This document shows positions 52,601-63,202 of a stretch of DNA of 64,000 nt, piece by piece. Every line of letters begins with the position of its first letter. The first letter of the stretch is position 1. Source of the stretch: Tachypleus tridentatus. Lineage: Eukaryota > Arthropoda > Merostomata > Xiphosura > Limulidae. The stretch covers positions 154,563,592 to 154,627,591 of the forward strand of contig NC_134832.1 in assembly GCF_004210375.1 (NCBI RefSeq), read 5' to 3'. The notes beneath the pieces were generated by a model, which was given only the letters and a program-made list of their open reading frames with translations, was not told where the DNA came from and did no database searches. A program made the position numbers and the translations under genes.

Positions 52601-55600
52601 CATGTTTACATGATCTATATTATTACTGTGAACTTTTAGCAATATGTTAAAAATTACTGTTCTAAATAACTTGTAGCTAATGGTGACCAACTGTGTCAGT
52701 ATTTTCACATGCATTAATTCAACAATTAACAACTGAATCATTCCTCATGATTAAAGTGAACTGTTTCTATATTTTTATCAGAATATATAGCACACACCTT
52801 TGAGTACAGAATAACATTGTGATAAGGATGTTTTCTCCAACATTACTTTCATTAACGTAACATCTAACGTGTCTGAGTTACACTACCAATTTTTACTAAT
52901 TAAAATCATCTTAATTATTTCTTTAAACAGTTCATATCAAATGTGTGCAATTTTAACATCTTCTAACTCACAATACATTGCCCAAGAGGTATTTTATTCA
53001 ATACCCAAACTCATCAGGAGGGCTACATGACAAGATCAAAGACTATCAGAAAGGCTGTTTACATGTACTATCAAAATATTTGAAGGTTAAGGTTCAATTA
53101 CCTGAAAGCTGTTTCTCGAATGTCTTCACCAACATTCAACAAGAAAACCAAACCATACTATCTACTATATTTATTTTCAACACAATACTAGCCACACTGT
53201 GAAGAGTGGAATTGGTTTCCATTCAAAGCTACACACTAAGAATGAAACCACAAAACCAGACTATGAGAAGAGGTATTAGTTTCCATTCAAAGCAAGCAAC
53301 ACACTTAGAATGAAACCACAAAACCACATTATGAGAAGAGGTATTAGTTTCCATTCAAAGCAAGCAACACACTTAGAATGAAACCACAAAACCACACTAT
53401 GAGAAGAGGTATTAGTTTCCATTCAAAGCAAGCAACACACTTAGAATGAAACCACAAAACCACACTATGAGAAGAGGTATTAGTTTCCATTCAAAGCAAG
53501 CAACACACTTAGAACAAAACCACACTATGAGAAGAGGTATTAGTTTCCATTCAAAGCAAGCAACACACTTAGAATGAAACCTCACTATGAGAAGAGGTAT
53601 TAGTTTCCATTCAAAGCAAGCAACACACTTAGAATGAAACCACAAAACCACACTATGAGAAGAGGTATCAGTTTCCATTCAAAGCAAGCAACACACTTAG
53701 AATGAAACCACAAAACCACACTATGAGAAGAGGTATTAGTTTCCATTCAAAGCAAGCAACACACTTAGAATGAAACCACAAAACCACACTATGAGAAGAG
53801 GTATTAGTTTCCATTCAAGGTAAGCAACACACTTAGAATGAAACCACAAAACCCCAATATGAGGAGAGAGATCAGTTTTCAACCAAAGCAAGTTATACAC
53901 TTAGAATGAAACTACAAATCAACCTGGATATCAGTATAGCTAACTATTTCTTTTGCTGGGTACCCTTAGAATGAAACTACAAATCAACCTGGATATCACT
54001 ATAGCTAACTGTTTGTTTAGCTGAGCACCCTTACTGTTAACAAAATTTTGGGCAGCAATCCCAACATCTCATGTGATTTAGCAGGGTACACATTAATTAC
54101 AGTAATAATAGGTACTGATGTCATACAGTTGTTACCGATTTATGCAAGAAAATTGTAAACATCAACAAGAACTAGAAAAAATTTTATTATAAAGAAGAGA
54201 ATGTCAGAATTGGCTGAGCATATGACACAACCTTTAATAAATATGAAAACAGAAGTACCTAACCATTAAGTAAAGAAGAGAATGTCCGAATTGGCTGAGC
54301 ATATGACACAACCTTTAATAAATATGAAAACAGAAGTACCTAACCATTAAGTAAAGAAGAGAATGTCCGAATTGGCTGAGCATATGACACAACCTTTAAT
54401 AAATATGAAAACAGAAGTACCTAACCATTAAGTAAAGAAGAGAATGTCAGAATTGGCTGAGCATATGACACAACCTTTAATAAATATGAAAACAGAAGTA
54501 CCTAACCATTAAGTAAAGAAGAGAATGTCAGAATTGGCTGAGCATATGACACAACCTTTAATAAATATGAAAACAGAAGTACCTAACCATTAAGTAAAGA
54601 AGAGAATGTCCAATTGGCTGAGCATATGACACAACCTTTAATAAATATGAAAACAGAAGTACCTAACCATTAAGTAAAGAAGAGAATGTCCGAATTGGCT
54701 GAGCATATGACACAACCTTTAATAAATATGAAAACAGAAGTACCTAACCATTAAGTAAAGAAGAGAATGTCCGAATTGGCTGAGCATATGACACAACCTT
54801 TAATAAATATGAAAACAGAAGTACCTAACCATTAAGTAAAGAAGAGAATGTCCGAATTGGCTGAGCATATGACACAACCTTTAATAAATATGAAAACAGA
54901 AGTACCTAACCATTAAGTAAAGAAGAGAATGTCCGAATTGGCTGAGCATATGACACAACCTTTAATAAATATGAAAACAGAAGTACCTAACCATTAAGTA
55001 AAGAAGAGAATGTCAGAATTGGCTGAGCATATGACACAACCTTTAATAAATATGAAAACAGAAGTACCTAACCATTAAGTAAAGAAGAGAATGTCCGAAT
55101 TGGCTGAGCATATGACACAACCTTTAATAAATATGAAAACAGAAGTACCTAACCATTAAGTATTAGTTAGGCCTTCACATGTGCAATCTATATAGTTTGA
55201 ACCTCATTGCTTATGTACTAGCTTACTCAAATTTTCAATTTTGAAATCATTAGCATTATATTTAGTCTTAACACAGAAACAATGCAGAAATAAAAAACAA
55301 TTGTACTTATCAAAATGATAATACATGTTAATTTACCAAAATTCTTTGTCGTTCCAAATCTTCCAGTTTCTCCAGTGCTAGTTCAGGATCTGTTTTATTT
55401 AACTCTTCAAACTCTTTTAAATCTTTTTTCAAACGTTCTCGTTTCAATATTCGATGATATCTAATGTAATTTTTAAATATATAGTTATATGCTAGTTTCA
55501 CATAAATCAAACAAGTTATAAAAGTGTTATAATACAGATAAAATGATCTTTCTAATGACATAGCTTTTCAATGAATCAATAAAAGCACATTCAACAATGT

Positions 55601-58600
55601 TTTAAACTAACAATTTATGTACCAACCTTTATCACAAAAAAATACAGGCTTTCAAACTTGAAAGACATTTAAATATAAATTTTTTAATTAGAAAGTGAAA
55701 GCAAAATACTGCCAATAATTTATACTTATTTATTTGGCCTTCCTTAGAACTCAATGTTTGTTATTCTTAGCCAAAATTAAAGAAACACAAAAAGTAACAC
55801 ATTTGTAACATTGATAACCTAAATACCACAAATTGTAACAGTAAGAAATTCATAATTAAGTAATTCTAAAACCTTTTAACAGAAAGTGAAGTTCAGAATG
55901 TGGAATAAAAATTGAATCAAATAATTTCTCATACTTTATGGTTTACAGAACAAAATATACAGCAGAAGCCAAACTACTACCAATCAAAATAAATATTTTA
56001 CATCAGTCTTATAAATAAAAGATATTTTTAGTGATGACTACACTGGAGGTTTTTCTTCTAATAAAATTTATAATTCCAAGACTAGTCTTTAAAATAAGTT
56101 ACATTCCATACATTTTTGAGCCAGCTAGTACCAATCGTAAGACTAGAAATATTGAGTATGGCTACACTTGTGTTCAGAGTTTTTATTATATATTAAAATT
56201 CTATTTACATAACTATTTAATATATAACTTTAACTATTCCATGGCTTGTCATTTTATATTATCACTGAAAATATAAAAATGTTTATAAATGAGTCATATA
56301 CTATGCATCTTATTAAAGTCTCCAGAAACTGTATGTCATGAGATTAATTGTGAAAATCCCATATCAAAGTATGGTTACATGGAAGTTGGGAATAGAAACA
56401 ACAGATGCATGAGTTACACCTAAGTAAGAGGTTAATTTGAAAATTTATTGGTCAAGAGAGAGCAAAAACGAATCTTGATTTGTCCTCACTATTCACTGAT
56501 ACACTGAATAATGGTCAAGCAGATTATTACCAAGTTTTTCTGCTTCAAAATAAACTGATGTTTTCAAATTTCTTTTCTTTGTTTACGAAGAAAAAGTTCA
56601 GTCCACTTGATGCTTACACATCTTAGTAGTCATTTGAAAAAATAACATTTGACAAAAGTCCTTAAATATGAGTAAAAACAAGCTTAAATATGAATAAAAA
56701 TAACCTTAAATACGAATATAAATATCCTTAATTATGAATACAAACAAACTTAAACATGAATACAAACAAGCTTCAATATAATCGGTATGAATCAGCATCA
56801 ACGTAATAAGTATTGAACAAGATTCAATATAATGAATACAAACAATCTGCAGGGTAATGAGTATGAATTAGTTACATCAATGGAACAGTAACTCAGAATG
56901 CAATTACACAGGATTATCACTTCTGACTTTTAGTTTTATTCATTTTTCATTCTTTGTGAAGTTTATGTTTTTGAACTTTAGAAGTAACAATAGTATGTTA
57001 AAGAAGTGATCTCAACATGTACAGAAAATACCCATTTGAACACACGATACAACAACAACCATGCTCTATTTAGTACCCCATACTTAATACGCTTTTGAAC
57101 ACGATACAACAACAACCATGCTCTATTTAGTACCCCATACTTAATACCCTTTTGAACACATGATACAACAACCATGTTCTATTTAGTACCCCTTACTTAA
57201 TACCCTTTTGAACACGATACAACAACCATGTTCTATTTAGTACCCCTTACTTAATACCCTTTTGAACACATGATACAACAGCAATGCTCTTTTAGTACCC
57301 CTTACTTAATACCCTTTTGAACACATGATACAACAACAATACTCTATTTAGTACCCCTTACTTAACACCCTTTTGAACACATGACACAACAACCATGCTT
57401 TATTTAGTACCACTTACTTAACACCCTTTTGAACACGATACAACAACCATGCTCTATTTAGTACCACTTACTTAATACCCTTTTGAACACGATACAACAA
57501 CCATGCTCTATTTAGTACCACTTACTTAATACCCTTTTGAACACGATACAACAACCATGCTCTATTTAGTACCCCTTACTTAATACCCTTTTGAACATGA
57601 TACAACAACAACCATGCTCTATTTAGTACCCCTTATTTAATACCCATTTGAACATGATACAACAACAACCATGCTCCATTTAGTACCTCTTAGTTAATAC
57701 CCTTTTGAACACGATACAACAACAACCATGCTCTATTTAGTACCCCCTACTTAATACCCTCTTAAACACGATACAACAACCATGTTCTATTTAGTAGCCC
57801 TTACTTAATACCCTTTTGAACACATGATACAACAACCATGCTCTCTTTAGTAGCCCTTACTTAATACCCTTTAGAACACGATACAACATACAATATATTT
57901 AGTACCCCTTACTTAATACCCTTTTGAACACGATACAACAACCATGTTTTATTTAGTACCCCTTACTTAATACCCTTTTGAACACATGATACAACAACCA
58001 TGCTCTCTTTAGTACCCCTTACTTAATAGCCTTTTGAACACGATACAACATACAATATATTTAGTACCCCTTACTTAATACCTTTTTGAACACGATACAA
58101 TAACAACAATGCTCTATTTAGTACCCCTTACTTAATATCCTCTTAAACACGATACAACAACCATGTTCTATTTAGTACCCCTTACTTAATACGCTTTTGA
58201 ACACATGATACAACAACCATGCTCTCTTTAGTACCTCTTACTTAACACCCTTTTGAACACGATACAACAACCATGCTCTATTTAGTACCCCTTAATTAAT
58301 ACCTTTTTGAACACGATACAACAACAACAATGCTCTATTTAGTACCCCTTAGTTAATACCCTTTTCAACACATGATACAACAACCATGTTCTATTTAGTA
58401 CCCTTACTTAATACCCTTTTGAACACATGAAACAACAACAACCATGTTCTATTTAGTACCCCTTACTTCTTGCTTTTTATTTTATTCCGTCTTCTAGCTT
58501 TTGCTTCTCTGTATGATAAGAGAGCACGAGCTTTCTGGAGTTCTCTGTGTCTTTCTTGGGCCTAAAAAGTAAGTGTGTGAATAAAGATGATTATTACACA

Positions 58601-61600
58601 AAACATATTTTTATTATGTATTACATTTCTAGTTGAATCATAATTCACAAAATCTTAATAATAAACAATTAGTCTTATTTAATTTTTCCTCTATGGTAAC
58701 AAAACTTTCTTCCTTGTAAAAGTGTGTTACACCAACAAGTTTCTAAACACCAAATTTCTGACCAGTGGGCTAGAACTTACAAGAAAAATAAAACTTTTGT
58801 TTTTATAGTAATCAGTTGTGTGTTTGACAAGTTTAAATGTTTACTTTCCAGCACATAAAAATAACCAAAAAGCACAGTGGAGTTCAACATAAACGCTTTG
58901 CAATTTCAAAATATCAATCCTCAGTTCTGCTACCTTGCCTTCTCCAATCAACAAATACTGTGGAGTGTACAATGCTGGGTGTGATAGATCACACATAAAG
59001 TATGTTTTTCAACATTTTCATGAGCTAAAGCATAGAAAATGGAAAGAAATAAGTAAATACAAGTTACATTTTTATTCTTAAACATTCATTTCTTCTGTGT
59101 AATCCTTACACCATGACTTGAAATTTCAATGTTTTGGAAAGAAATATATAAATAAATGTAAAAAATATAACTGTACATTTTAACATTTTTAATTAATAAT
59201 TCTCTTTGTAAGCTAACTGAACTGACCTATACAGATATTACAACTTCAAAAATACTAGACTGTTGAACTTATACAATGAAGAAATACAAAATTGAGGGCA
59301 TTCTTCAATCAAAGTAAATATGGATGGTAAAAGAAGGTACCAGATCAAAAGAACAGGTTAACCAACTGCCAAGTTTTTATATTTTTATTTTGAAGTTTTC
59401 AACCAGCACTCTTCATCAGATCATGGAATTTACAACAAAAATGCATATTGAGAATGTAACAAAATTGTGTTTGTGGGACTTTGAATGTTGAGAATGGAAT
59501 TCTATGTAAAATTACACTTTTACATAAACATTACATGCCAAAAATGAATGAAATAGAATATTGAAATTACAATTGAAACAAAATATGGAATAAATTAGAA
59601 TTTATAAGAAAGAAAAGTGTTCATTTAAATCACGTGAATATAGTGTCCCCAGACTATAGGTTAATCTTCTTTCTAGTCATTCTCAATATTTGTTCACAGT
59701 TAAATGTTTACCTATAGGCAAGTCTTGGTTTTACAGTTCAATATTATCTAAGTGTTCTTTAGGACTGTTATGTTGAAAGTTGCATTCTTTCCTCATATAT
59801 CTGTGGTGTGTTTATATGTAGACAGATGAAAATTGTTTCATCCTTGATGTAGCCACCACATTTATTTCACATACACCCATAAACAAACACTCATCCCTAC
59901 CAAGAAAGAACACGCCTATCATATTCCACTTGTATAACACATCATTAGACCAATAAGGAGGTCAAAGATATTATACTTAACAATTACACAATACCTACCA
60001 CTAAATCTACCATCAAAAACCCACCCATTGTTTCTTAAAATCCTAACTGACAATGACCTTAAACAAAAACAAAATGATACTATAGACAATGACACATGTA
60101 CACAAAACGTGTGTCACCTGCTCATATTTAAACAAGGAAAAACACAATTTTCAACATAAGACTATCCTTTACATGTGCCAAAAATGTTGAATATTGGCAA
60201 GTAATGTGACATTTGTTTTAAGTACGACATTATGTTAACATTTCTTTTACAAATACATTAAGAGCCATTTAGTAGTCATTCAAGTTATTTTTTCATTAAA
60301 TAAAAATTTACATCACTATACAATTAAATGTTATACATACCAAGTCACAATATTAGACAGTGTGAACAGTTTAGTCATGTAATTCACATCAAATGAACCT
60401 TTCAGGTAAAGAATTCCACGGGATATTAAAAGTATAAAAACTATGTTTGTGTGTCAAAAAAGTATAGTGATTTAAGTTTATGAACTAAACTTTAAAATTA
60501 AGCTTTCTAATGAGTGAAAATAAAAGGTTGAAAAACACTGTGGAAAGACAAAAATAATGCTAACAATTAACAATAATAATATTTTTCACATTTTAATTCT
60601 GGTGTTGAGTTACAATTTTTTTTTTTAAGAAAACAAGGAACCAAAACATGCATACTTCCTCCAGGCTCATGGCTTTCAGTGCTTCTTCCTCGGCTTGTGT
60701 TAGCTCTTTGTCCTGAGTGATAACATTTGAACTTTCACCAAGCATTTTGGCCACTTCCAGTTCCAGCGGAGTTTTAGTCTATAACAAAAATAGCTTTCAT
60801 TATGAAAATGAGTGCAGTTTTTGTATTATCTTTGTTGTTGGTGTTAAAAGGGATTAACATAGTTGTGACTTTCCCTTGAAACAGTTAACTTATGTTTTAA
60901 CTTGGAACAAAACAGTCACAACCCAAGTAAATATGACAACAAAAACTTGGTGAAAAAACAAACACAGCCTAGCTTTAAGAACATTTCAGTCATCTTTGTT
61001 GAGTAGTGTCAACTGTACAAATAGAAAGAACATTATAAAAAATAAAAATAACAAGTGTAATTATATTTATTTAGAGTGGTGAAGTCTGTAAGAGTTTCAG
61101 ATATTTTTATAATTAAAATTTATGCATTTCAATAGAAGTTTTAATGTTAGGAAAAAAATGTAAAGCTAAGTTTTGGTTCAGTTTTTAAAAGTATTTGAAT
61201 TTTGTGGTAAACAAAATTATACACTCTCACCAGAAAAAAGGCATAAAACATTTGGAAATCAGTCTTGTCTGTAATCACCCAACTATTGAAAGTAATATAA
61301 AGTGCTAATACATGCAACTTTATTATGAAATGTTGGAACACTTCTGCATGCAGTAAAACCACTACAGAGGTTGAATATCTTATATTAAAACAATTTTGGA
61401 GCCATAAAGTCATTATAGTCCATGTTGTCACATCCAGCCATGCACTAACAGATTATAATAGACCTGTAGCATACCTTCAATTGCAAAGAGCTCTGACATT
61501 AAACTCTGATGTCCAAAGTATAATCCACTTCCCTGTTTACTTTCAATAATCTGTTTAACATTTGAGGGCAATAGTTCATACTACTTATTCCAATAGTCCA

Positions 61601-63202
61601 ATCACACAGAATTCTATATGTACTGCATTCAGCAACTTGTACATCACAACTTAGTATGGAATCTCATGAATCCTAGTATCATTCTTTAACTGCTTGAGGT
61701 ATGTGACAGTTCAAAAGATATGACATGAAAACATCCAGTGTACGTGCAGCTTGTTTCACTTTTCCAACTGGAGATTTATGATGTATGAAGCACAAGGACA
61801 GATTATGACTTAGATCTTTATGTTTGTGAACTCTCAACTGATACATCACATTAAACTTTGCTTCCCATTGCTGGGGTACAACTTGTTCCAAGTCTCTCTC
61901 CAGATGAACCTGGTACCCCAAGTTGATCCATATTTCTTCTTCCCTTTGTTATTATGTACAAGAAATAGCTCTGGCTTTTAATATTAAACCTTAAATTAAA
62001 CACATTTTAATGGTTTCATTGCATAAATATTTTGCATCAGAAAGAGTTGTTAATTACTTTACTGTTTCTTATGGTCTTAATTCCATTCTGGTAAGTGGTC
62101 AGCTGCTTGGGTCTTCCTTCTCCAAATTATTGTCCTGTACATCATTTCAGTTCCACTGCCTTCCTTTCACTGTATTCTCTGTCTTACTCTACATCATACC
62201 TGACATTTCCTATGCTCTTCTCACTGCACATCCTTCTTACTACCTCTCCAAACCATCTCCTCTTCATGTCTTCACTTACTGCTCTTCTTCCCAAAATCCA
62301 TCGTGACATTTTCATCTTTTCTTTATACATAACTTTCCTGTGTTCTTATAATAGCCCATGTTTCTGCTCTGTAAAGAAATGGTCTAACCACTGCTTGTAA
62401 AGTTTGTTTGAAGCTTCTGTAGTGTTTTCTTGTTAACTATCACCACCAAGACTTCCCTCTTTTTATCACATCTAACTGCTACTCCTTCCCTTATTACCAC
62501 TTCACAGCAACCACTGTTCCTCACTAATGTTTGACCACTAATAAAGATTGCTGCCACTTTCTTTAAAAACTTTTCCTGCAGCTGGTGGGCTACAAATACA
62601 GTTCTTATCACCAAAAACCATTTTATAACCATCACCTAGCATTGCTTTTATGAATGTAAAACGTTCTGTAACCATCAACTAGTATTAATTTCATTACCCA
62701 CTTTGTAACCAACACCTAATATAATTTTCATTACCTACTTTGTAACCATCACCTAGTATATCTTTCAACAATGTAAAACATCTTGTAACCATCACCTATA
62801 CAGACCAATATAAGATTACTTTAATAAACCATATCACTTGTTTTTAGATGTTACTATTACTAAGATTGAAATAGAATTACTTGAACATAATTGTTATAAA
62901 TTTAAGGTTTTATTAACTAATAGTAATTAAAATACAAAATCAGTTCATTACAAAACTGGGTCAACAGATTGTTACACAAAAACAACTGTTGATGTTAGAA
63001 CTGATAAACACACATGGGGTGGTGGTATTAGGAATATTTAGGATTATTTTGTCACACTTGAATGTTACCGGTAACATCGTATATGAAGAAAGAAATGAAA
63101 ACAAAACTTCTGTAATGTTCTCACCTGGAATCTTTTTACAAATGTTGCTGCTGGCACTAAACTAAAGCTTGGTTGTTTTAAAGGGTAGACAATTTGTTCT
63201 GC
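40425..63202 (-). CDS. UTP14: UTP14, U3 snoRNP / small-subunit processome protein, N-terminus outside window
   Basis: Gene-level entry for nine minus-strand exons: 63125-63202, 60656-60778, 58467-58561, 55337-55460, 52397-52474, 50256-51190, 47782-47898, 46615-46714 and 40425-40670. Together they give about 631 residues; animal UTP14 is near 770, so the first ~150-200 residues lie beyond 64000. Hallmarks in order are AEQIVYPL, TPLELEVAKML, LKAMSLEE, YREAKARRRNKIKSKKYHRI, LKHRNTGKWAKQQKLRAKYD, an acidic middle region, AFADDDVLNEFKEEK, DLFLPGWGSWGGSGIKPS, RFLIKMPPGPCRKD and LPFPFRNVKEFENSLKHPIG. UTP14 acts in the nucleolus in early 18S rRNA processing and in yeast stimulates the helicase Dhr1. 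All exon phases agree. Confidence 0.95.
40980..41265. repeat. ~30-41-bp tandem repeat, about 7 copies
   Basis: Units of AGTATAATATACAGGAGTTC followed by ATCTACACATCTGCACACAT; three units lack the ACACATCT part and are shorter. Confidence 0.9.
41266..43975. other. UTP14 intron, nothing recognised
   Basis: Part of the 5.9-kb last intron. Short open frames (for example 43044-43378 on +) lack splice or family support. No tandem array is seen in this 2.7-kb stretch, making it the longest array-free interval in the window. Confidence 0.4.
43980..44368. repeat. 40-bp tandem repeat, about 9 copies
   Basis: GATCCACAATATATTAAGAA followed by CTAACATAAAGCTCCACCGT; one unit near 44215 lacks the GATCC part. 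Copies are nearly identical. Confidence 0.95.
44369..45384. other. UTP14 intron, nothing recognised
   Basis: No coding, RNA or repeat signature recognised. Confidence 0.3.
45385..45560. repeat. ~45-bp tandem repeat, 4 copies
   Basis: AAAGCCTAAACTAAC(G/A)TTAT followed by AGTACACAGGATATCAC recurs four times with minor differences. Confidence 0.9.
45561..46614. other. UTP14 intron, nothing recognised
   Basis: Unique-looking intron. The donor GTTAC at 46610-46614 (GTAAC on the coding strand) begins it. Confidence 0.35.
46615..46714 (-). CDS. UTP14: UTP14 exon
   Basis: Enters with one base completing Arg, giving R-FLIKMPPGPCRKDHTLGN then VIINQKQDEKVSSHQ, ends in phase 0 before GTAACG. RFLIK.P.GP.RKD..L.NVII is a conserved UTP14 block. 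Confidence 0.94.
46715..47781. other. UTP14 intron, nothing recognised
   Basis: AT-rich, with a TA/CA simple-sequence patch at 47350-47385. No other feature. Confidence 0.35.
47782..47898 (-). CDS. UTP14: UTP14 exon with the PGWG motif
   Basis: The first base completes a Lys codon split after AA in the previous exon. It encodes EEKKSVINKDKPKDLDLFLP then GWGSWGGSGIKPSKRKRQ and ends two bases into an Arg codon at AG|GTAAGT. DL.LPGWG.WGG.G.KPS is the best-known UTP14 signature. A run of six G (47818 region) codes Trp-Gly-Gly without a frameshift. Confidence 0.95.
47935..48125. repeat. ~46-bp tandem repeat, about 3-4 copies
   Basis: Units contain ATACCTATATG(T)ATTCATC then ACATGTAATA(C)CATA(C)A and TTTATA(C/T)TGATG(T); moderately diverged. 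Confidence 0.7.
48126..48555. other. UTP14 intron, nothing recognised
   Basis: AT-rich spacer between arrays in the intron 47899-50255. Confidence 0.3.
48556..49238. repeat. 44-bp tandem repeat, about 15 copies
   Basis: GTTATAAGTACATGCTTGAT then GTCATTC(A/G)AACATCACTAGACAC(T/A/C), 44 bp. CAAACATC and CGAACATC variants occur in runs, showing local higher-order structure (a block near 48575-48790 resembles 48900-49080). Confidence 0.95.
49239..50255. repeat. 47-bp tandem repeat joined to the UTP14 large exon, about 20 copies
   Basis: On the coding strand the unit is GTATGTGCTTGTAATGATGT then CTGTTGATGACATTTGAATA and TGTTCAA. The real 5' splice site of the large UTP14 exon is TTCAA|GTATGTGC at 50255/50256, so every unit repeats the splice site. 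The unit next to the exon has GAGTTCAA like the exon, the rest mostly ATGTTCAA. The leftmost copies (49240-49320) are degenerate. Confidence 0.95.
50256..51190 (-). CDS. UTP14: UTP14 large exon, acidic middle region
   Basis: Acceptor CCCCCAACAG; 311 codons plus two bases. It starts SREQLREQLELSRHLTKKI, then an acidic Ser/Glu stretch (SESEEEE), an NPWLK motif, long Lys/Glu/Ser-rich low-complexity sequence with LGKKR, a PHNF block, and ends MNILEAFADDDVLNEFK, the conserved ...EAFA.DDV..EF motif. The donor GTATGT at 50250-50255 gives a phase-2 end that matches the next exon. Reading through instead gives TATGTG... and a stop after 12 codons. Confidence 0.95.
51191..52396. other. UTP14 intron, nothing recognised
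   Basis: AT-rich unique intron; a + open frame at 51469-51657 lacks support. Confidence 0.35.
52397..52474 (-). CDS. UTP14: UTP14 exon
   Basis: 26 codons, phase 0-0, acceptor TTCCCTAG and donor GTGAGT. ERVTLKHRNTGKWAKQQKLR then AKYDEQ, matching the conserved R.SLKH.N.GKWAK...KYD block. Confidence 0.95.
52475..53185. other. UTP14 intron, nothing recognised
   Basis: No recognisable feature; a short + open frame at 52978-53202 is unsupported. Confidence 0.3.
53186..53875. repeat. 68-bp tandem repeat, about 10 copies
   Basis: AGAGGTATTAGTTTCCATTC then AAAGCAAGCAACACACTTAG and AATGAAACCACAAAACCACA. Two copies are shortened by loss of the ATGAAACCAC part (53514) or CACAAAACCA part (53580). Confidence 0.95.
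53876..54015. repeat. ~62-bp repeat, 2 copies
   Basis: TTAGAATGAAACTACAAATC then AACCTGGATATCA(G/C)TATAGC and TAACT(A/G)TTT. It follows the 68-bp array and shares its TTAGAATGAAAC. Confidence 0.8.
54180..55160. repeat. 81-bp tandem repeat, 12 nearly identical copies
   Basis: AAGAAGAGAATGTC(C/A)GAAT then TGGCTGAGCATATGACACAA, CCTTTAATAAATATGAAAAC and AGAAGTACCTAACCATTAAG. Starts recur every 81 bp. Almost the only variation is one C/A site and one unit lacking two bases (54610), so this array expanded recently. Confidence 0.97.
55337..55460 (-). CDS. UTP14: UTP14 exon
   Basis: Enters with one base completing Lys from AA|A, then YHRILKRERLKKDLKEFEEL and NKTDPELALEKLEDLERQRI-L, ending phase 0 at GTAAAT. 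The sequence is a charged helix (coiled-coil-like) matching KYHK...K...LKEFE.L...P..ALE.LE..E..R in UTP14. Confidence 0.95.
55461..56655. other. UTP14 intron, nothing recognised
   Basis: AT-rich; a + open frame at 56031-56276 is hydrophobic and unsupported. Confidence 0.3.
56661..56790. repeat. 22-bp tandem repeat, about 6 copies
   Basis: CTTAAATATGAATAAAAATA-type units of 22 bp (CTTAAATATGAGTAAAAACA AG, then variants) in register. Confidence 0.8.
57003..58466. repeat. ~54-bp tandem repeat joined to a UTP14 exon, about 27 copies
   Basis: On the coding strand the unit is GTAAGGGGTACTAAATAGAG then CATGGTTGTTGTATCGTGTT and CAAAAGGGTATTAA. The authentic donor of the exon 58467-58561 is AAGAA|GTAAGGGG, and the bases that follow it are the first repeat unit, so every unit repeats the intronic half of the donor. 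Unit length varies (50-57) by ACA and CAT indels. Confidence 0.95.
58467..58561 (-). CDS. UTP14: UTP14 exon
   Basis: Acceptor CTTTTTAG; 31 codons plus two bases. AQERHRELQKARALLSYREA then KARRRNKIKSK. It matches EA..RRAELQ..RAL.SY.EAKARR..KIKSKKYHK. The donor is AA|GTAAGG. Confidence 0.95.
58562..59375. other. UTP14 intron, nothing recognised
   Basis: AT-rich unique intron without visible features. Confidence 0.3.
59376..60190 (+). mobile_element. Penelope-like element remnant
   Basis: Near 59395-59425 the minus strand reads CTGATGAAGAGTGCTGG then TTGAAAACTTC, a hammerhead-like skeleton (CTGATGA...GAAAAC). Downstream on the + strand the frame KTCVTCSYLNKEKHNFQHK then ILYMCQKC (60095-60175) resembles the Cys-rich linker between the reverse transcriptase and the GIY-YIG domain. 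The layout (inverted terminal repeat left, coding right on +) is the same as at 14541. It is degenerate, and boundaries are uncertain. Confidence 0.45.
60191..60655. other. UTP14 intron, nothing recognised
   Basis: AT-rich; no features seen. Confidence 0.3.
60656..60778 (-). CDS. UTP14: UTP14 exon
   Basis: 41 codons, phase 0-0, acceptor TTGTTATAG, donor GAA|GTATGC. TKTPLELEVAKMLGESSNVI then TQDKELTQAEEEALKAMSLE-E, matching RTPLE.E...L......LT..E...L.AMSLEEA. Confidence 0.94.
60779..61670. other. UTP14 intron, nothing recognised
   Basis: Open frames on both strands near 61147-61549 have no recognisable content. Confidence 0.3.
61675..62640 (-). mobile_element. Probable LINE remnant on the minus strand
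   Basis: At 62340-62460 a minus frame reads QAVVRPFLYRAETWAI, which resembles the A-x-x-R-P-x-L-x-Y-G-x-E-x-W-x block near the carboxyl end of some non-LTR reverse transcriptases; MVWRG and similar fragments follow with stops. The open frame 61679-61921 (LERDLEQVVPQQWEAKFNVM) is unassigned and may belong to the same element. Weak evidence. Confidence 0.35.
62641..62805. repeat. ~50-bp degenerate tandem repeat, about 4 copies
   Basis: TTGTAACCATCACCTAGTAT-type blocks recur at 62615, 62668, 62708, 62743 and 62790 with variable spacers. Confidence 0.65.
63125..63202 (-). CDS. UTP14: UTP14 exon, first visible
   Basis: 26 codons, phase 0-0, acceptor CTTTTTTCAG, donor CAG|GTGAGA. AEQIVYPLKQPSFSLVPAAT then FVKRFQ, matching the R.AEQL.FPL block of UTP14. 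The preceding N-terminal exons were not found between 63203 and 64000. Confidence 0.93.

Noticed and set aside
62010..62400. ~100-codon + open frames rich in Ser, Leu and Tyr
   Set aside because: They are shadows of a probable minus-strand LINE remnant; no splice or start context.
46715..63124. Intronic box C/D snoRNAs in UTP14, as often found in ribosome-biogenesis genes
   Set aside because: I looked for RTGATGA followed by CTGA with short terminal stems on the coding strand and saw no convincing pair. A covariance search is needed to exclude H/ACA types.
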